Positions 6,911-9,643 of a DNA stretch of 9,643 nt are shown here, piece after piece. The position numbers and the translations under genes were made by a program. A model generated the notes under the pieces. It did not search any database. It had not been told where the DNA came from and was given only the letters and a program-made list of their open reading frames with translations. The stretch's first letter is position 1. Every line of letters begins with the position of its first letter. The DNA lies in assembly GCA_945788655.1 (NCBI GenBank), contig CALZMV010000044.1, positions 1-9,643 of the forward strand, written 5' to 3'. This DNA comes from an uncultured Clostridia bacterium. GTDB lineage: Bacteria; Bacillota; Clostridia; Peptostreptococcales; Anaerovoracaceae.

Positions 6911-6938
6911 AAAAATATCAGATTTTTAAAATATCACT

Positions 6939-8153
6939 CTATTTGCCAGCTTTTTTCTTTGCAGCAATATCAGCTGTAGCTGTAAATAATACGTCAGTTG
7001 ATGAGTTGAGTGCAGTTTCACAAGAGTCCTGAATAACTCCGATGATGAATCCTACACCAACAACCTGCATTGCGATGTCATTTGGAATACCGAAAAGTGA
7101 GCATGCAAGCGGAATTAACAGAAGTGAACCGCCAGCAACACCTGATGCACCGCACGCACTTATTGCAGATAATACGCAAAGTATAACTGCAGTTGGAATG
7201 TCAATTGAAACACCTAATGTGTTTGCAGCAGCAAGTGCCAATATTGAAATTGTAATTGCTGCGCCGCCCATGTTTATTGTAGCTCCTAAAGGTATAGAAA
7301 TTGAATAAGTATCCTTGTCCAGCTTTAATTCTTCACATAATCTCATGTTAACAGGAATGTTAGCGGCAGATGATCTTGTAAAGAATGCTGTAATACCTGA
7401 ATCCTTAAGACACTTAAGAACAAGAGGATATGGATTTTCCTTTGTGTTAATATAAACGATAATAGGGTTGATGATTAAAGCATCAACAAGCATTACACCG
7501 ACTAGAAGTATGATTAATTTACCGTAGCTTAGTAAAGCTCCTAAGCCGCTTGTACCGATAGCATTAAATACCAGACCCATTACACCAAGAGGCGCCAGCT
7601 TGATAACCCATCTAACAACCTGAGAAACAGCTTCTGCCACATCTGAAATAAAGTTCTTTGTTCCTTCAGAAGAGTGTCTGAGTGCAATACCAAGAAGAAT
7701 GGCCCATGTAAGAATACCGATATAGTTTGCATTCATTAATGCACTTACAGGGTTGGAAACAACATTGAATAATAATGTCTTTAATACCTCAACAATTCCT
7801 TCAGGTGGAGCGATAGAATCAACTCCGGCAGCAAGATCAAGCTTTAGTGGGAAAACAAAGCTTGCAACTACAGCCGCAATACTAGCCAGCAGTGTTCCTA
7901 CCAGATACAGAATAAGAATTGACTTCATGTTTGTCTTCTGTCCTGTCTTGTGCTGGGAGATAGCAGACATTACAAGGAAAAATACCAATACAGGTGCAAC
8001 CGCTTTTAATGCACCTACAAACAGGTCACCAAAGATTGTAATTCCCGCTACATATTTTGGAACAGTCAGTGCCAGCACAATGCCGATAATTAAGCCGATA
8101 ATAATCTGCTTAACAAGACTCAGCTTGTTCCACTGTTTTAATAAATCTTTCAA
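6939..8153 (-). CDS. sstT: Na+/serine-threonine symporter SstT
   Basis: A sodium-coupled importer of serine and threonine in the cytoplasmic membrane, of the dicarboxylate/amino acid:cation symporter (DAACS) family. Its 404 residues fit SstT. Diagnostic core segments are FFTRSSAANIPVN (257-269, first hairpin loop region), SIPLGATINMGGAA (286-299, the NMDGT-equivalent), SACGASGVAGGSLLLIPLA (332-350) and QDSCETALNSSTD (375-387), all very close to the enterobacterial protein as I recall it. Hydrophobic segments fill the length. The start is a TTG at 8153, supported by GGAGG (8165-8161) seven bases upstream; no ATG, GTG or other TTG lies just upstream in frame. Its own promoter is visible at 8257-8229 and a hairpin follows the stop. 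Imported serine would be a ready fermentable substrate, fitting the peptidases nearby. Confidence 0.96.
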   Translation of the reverse strand: MKDLLKQWNKLSLVKQIIIGLIIGIVLALTVPKYVAGITIFGDLFVGALKAVAPVLVFFLVMSAISQHKTGQKTNMKSILILYLVGTLLASIAAVVASFVFPLKLDLAAGVDSIAPPEGIVEVLKTLLFNVVSNPVSALMNANYIGILTWAILLGIALRHSSEGTKNFISDVAEAVSQVVRWVIKLAPLGVMGLVFNAIGTSGLGALLSYGKLIILLVGVMLVDALIINPIIVYINTKENPYPLVLKCLKDSGITAFFTRSSAANIPVNMRLCEELKLDKDTYSISIPLGATINMGGAAITISILALAAANTLGVSIDIPTAVILCVLSAISACGASGVAGGSLLLIPLACSLFGIPNDIAMQVVGVGFIIGVIQDSCETALNSSTDVLFTATADIAAKKKAGK

Positions 8154-8159
8154 AATAAT

Positions 8160-8190
8160 ACCTCCAATATGGTCTCCGTCAAGACCTCCA
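8160..8190 (-). promoter_or_regulatory. sstT leader: repeated SD-like motif flanking a hairpin
   Basis: TGGAGGT occurs twice on the minus strand, at 8190-8184 and at 8166-8160; the second is the sstT ribosome binding site. Between them lies a five-base stem, GGTCT (8186-8182) with AGACC (8175-8171), overlapping the first copy. The stem stops about five bases short of the second copy. It is short and may be chance; no known riboswitch pattern was recognised. Confidence 0.35.
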
Positions 8191-8228
8191 AAATATAAGT
8201 AATAATATAGAAAAAACTATGTTCTACT

Positions 8229-8257
8229 ACTATAACGCAAAACATTAAAAAAATCAA
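8229..8257 (-). promoter_or_regulatory. Sigma-A-type promoter of sstT
   Basis: TTGATT (8257-8252) and TATAGT (8234-8229) are separated by exactly 17 bases in the gap upstream of sstT. Transcription would begin near 8222, giving a leader of about 70 bases. The -35 sits within an A/T-only inverted repeat (AAAAAAAT-CA-ATTTTTTT, 8246-8263). Confidence 0.72.
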
Positions 8258-8279
8258 TTTTTTTATGTAATAACCGGTG

Positions 8280-8309
8280 CAGATATGGTCAGATTATCTG
8301 AAATATCTG
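8280..8309 (-). repeat. Nested inverted repeat over the deacetylase stop codon
   Basis: CAGATAT (8309-8303) and ATATCTG (8286-8280) are perfect seven-base arms. Inside them TCAGAT and ATCTGA (8301-8296 and 8294-8289) are six-base arms around one base. The TAA stop of the deacetylase gene (8296-8294) is within the centre. There is no T-run directly after it, so it is a weak terminator at best; it could be a transcript 3'-end stabiliser or a protein-binding dyad. Confidence 0.45.
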
Positions 8310-9640
8310 TATAGAGCCCCATTCTGTAATGCATATCCTTTGGCTGAAGCAAGTTCGCTTACAGTACATAGGTCATAACCTTCACTTCTCAAAAGAGGAA
8401 TCAGTTCTAATGCTGCCTCCATTGACGGTTTATGTATATCGTGCATTAAAATGATGTCGCCTTCCCTTACATTATTCATTACAGCATTTACTGTGGCATC
8501 CTTACTTCTGGTCTTCCAATCCAAAGTGTCCAAGGACCAATTAATCATCGGTTTTCCGACATTATCTCTTACTGTCTGATTCAGAGTTCCTCCCGGAGGT
8601 CTCATTATAGTCGGCGCCTGTCCTGTAACGGCACTTATTGCTGCATCAGCACTATTCATTTGTCCTGCAATTCCGTCAGCAGAAAGGCCTGTAAGCATCG
8701 GATGCGAGTAAGAGTGGCTGCCTATTTCATGACCGCTTTGATATGCATAAAGCAGCGCGTCGCTATAGGTGCTTACTCTGTTTCCAACTACGAAAAATGT
8801 TGCCTTTGCATTGTTAGTATTGAGACAATCTACAATGCTTTTTGTAAAAGGTCCCGGACCATCATCGAAGGTCAGCGCGATTTTCTTTCTTGCAGCATCA
8901 TTTTCCGGAAGTGTCGTAACATTAAAGGACTGCTCAGAACTCAGGGCACTGACAATCTCCTTGCCGCTTTTAACGTAAACTGCAGCTACCTTGTAAGCGT
9001 ATTTTCCATTCCAATTTACATTGTAAGCATAGGATGTGCTATCTGTAGACGCTAATGTTCTGAAGCCTCCATCCCATACCTTCTTATACACTATGTATTT
9101 TGAAGCACCATCCACCTTATCCCATGAAAAAGATACCTGACCTGTACCTTCATCAAAAGCTGCCTTGAAGTGCTCCGGTGCACTTAGTCTGGTGCAGCCT
9201 GAAGCAGATGCAGATGCCTCACCCCGCTTTAATTTCAGCTTTCCGGCACATGCACTGACTTTGTAAAAGTACTCTTTGCCTCCTGCAAGACCGGTATCTA
9301 CATAAGAGTTGGTCTCAGAAACCCCGACTTTTTTAAAGTCACCTTCATTATTATCACATCTGTACACCAGATAGCATTCAGCACCTTCAACCGCCTGCCA
9401 TGTCAGACTGATATTATTGCTTTCATCAACTGAAGCAGATGAAATCTGCGGAGTAGACACACCCTCTCCTGAAACATCAAAAAATCCAAAAGTTGTCTTA
9501 AGAGCTTCATCAATTTGATTTTTTATAATAAACTTCTCTTTATCAAGGCCATAAGCCGTGTCTGTATTTATTGCAGCAGGCACTGCAATCATAACCGTTA
9601 GTACAACGAGTGCTGTAATTCGTTTTAATACATTTTTCAT
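8294..9640 (-). CDS. Secreted polysaccharide deacetylase with two FN3 domains
   Basis: An exported carbohydrate esterase family 4 (NodB-type) enzyme, expected to remove N-acetyl groups from peptidoglycan or another extracellular polysaccharide. Of 448 residues, about 1-31 form a signal peptide (basic start, hydrophobic core, cleavage near TAYG). Two fibronectin type III repeats follow (about 63-148 and 150-242), with paired W-x-x-V-x-G-A patterns at 81-87 and 173-179. The NodB domain (about 253-435) keeps all motifs: TFDDGP (257-262; base D259, metal D260), HSYSHP (309-314; metal H309 and H313), RPPGG (347-351), DTLDW (371-375) and LMHDIH (398-403; H400). The start at 9640 suits the signal peptide, but only three upstream bases are visible, so neither ribosome binding site nor a longer start can be checked. 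The substrate is not determined by sequence. Confidence 0.9.
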   Translation of the reverse strand: MKNVLKRITALVVLTVMIAVPAAINTDTAYGLDKEKFIIKNQIDEALKTTFGFFDVSGEGVSTPQISSASVDESNNISLTWQAVEGAECYLVYRCDNNEGDFKKVGVSETNSYVDTGLAGGKEYFYKVSACAGKLKLKRGEASASASGCTRLSAPEHFKAAFDEGTGQVSFSWDKVDGASKYIVYKKVWDGGFRTLASTDSTSYAYNVNWNGKYAYKVAAVYVKSGKEIVSALSSEQSFNVTTLPENDAARKKIALTFDDGPGPFTKSIVDCLNTNNAKATFFVVGNRVSTYSDALLYAYQSGHEIGSHSYSHPMLTGLSADGIAGQMNSADAAISAVTGQAPTIMRPPGGTLNQTVRDNVGKPMINWSLDTLDWKTRSKDATVNAVMNNVREGDIILMHDIHKPSMEAALELIPLLRSEGYDLCTVSELASAKGYALQNGALYRYFR

Positions 9641-9643
9641 TTC

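Noticed and set aside
6868..6912. TTG-initiated 15-residue extension of the cardiolipin synthase
   Set aside because: It is encoded by the terminator hairpin and the ribosome binding site, no ribosome binding site precedes the TTG at a good distance, and ATG 6867 has AAGAAGG five bases upstream.
7753..8202. Open frame on the plus strand opposite sstT, and similar frames opposite other genes
   Set aside because: These frames lie wholly or almost wholly antisense to strongly supported genes, have no ribosome binding site I could see, and their products resemble no family.
1..9643. Mobile element, CRISPR array, toxin-antitoxin, defence or biosynthetic system
   Set aside because: No transposase, integrase, regular spaced repeats, small paired toxin genes or nuclease modules were found; all eight genes are full-length or nearly so and typical of chromosomal housekeeping and envelope functions.

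Overview
The window looks like ordinary chromosomal DNA from a low-GC, Gram-positive anaerobe, most likely class Clostridia. The basis is A/T-rich intergenic DNA, strong AGGAGG-type ribosome binding sites, sigma-A-like promoters, closely packed same-strand genes, and a Firmicutes gene set (YczE-type membrane protein, secreted FN3-NodB deacetylase, cardiolipin synthase with N-terminal membrane segments). Two peptidases plus a Na+/serine-threonine symporter fit an organism that feeds on peptides and amino acids. A family-level name would be a guess.

Layout: pepT (peptidase T) runs leftwards from 1355 to 132. Across a 278-base divergent intergenic region, pepD (aminoacyl-histidine dipeptidase) runs rightwards from 1634, followed after 20 bases by a TRIC/YicG-type cation channel gene. 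A hairpin terminator at 3785-3819 closes this rightward pair and may also serve the leftward genes that converge on it. Everything from 9640 down to 3835 is leftward: a secreted polysaccharide deacetylase with two FN3 repeats, sstT (Na+/Ser-Thr symporter), a cardiolipin synthase, a YczE-type membrane protein, and an unnamed two-anchor surface protein with a TasA/camelysin-like ectodomain.

How the genes may work together: PepT, PepD and SstT form a peptide and amino-acid nutrition theme (tripeptide and dipeptide cleavage, Ser/Thr uptake). The deacetylase, cardiolipin synthase, YczE protein and two-anchor protein form an envelope theme. Tight coupling is visible for pepD-TRIC, for yczE and the two-anchor protein (a stop codon fused to the ribosome binding site), and possibly for sstT-cls across a strong hairpin.

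Two translation starts need care. The cardiolipin synthase can be read 15 codons too long, because an upstream TTG lies at the edge of the sstT terminator hairpin; the well-supported start is the ATG at 6867. PepD has its only good Shine-Dalgarno 28 bases upstream of its ATG, with a small hairpin between them.

I saw no tRNA, rRNA, CRISPR array, insertion sequence, phage gene or recognisable riboswitch. I do not see a novel multi-gene system here. The most interesting items are the pepD translation-initiation layout, the hairpin between sstT and cls, and the uncharacterised two-anchor surface protein.
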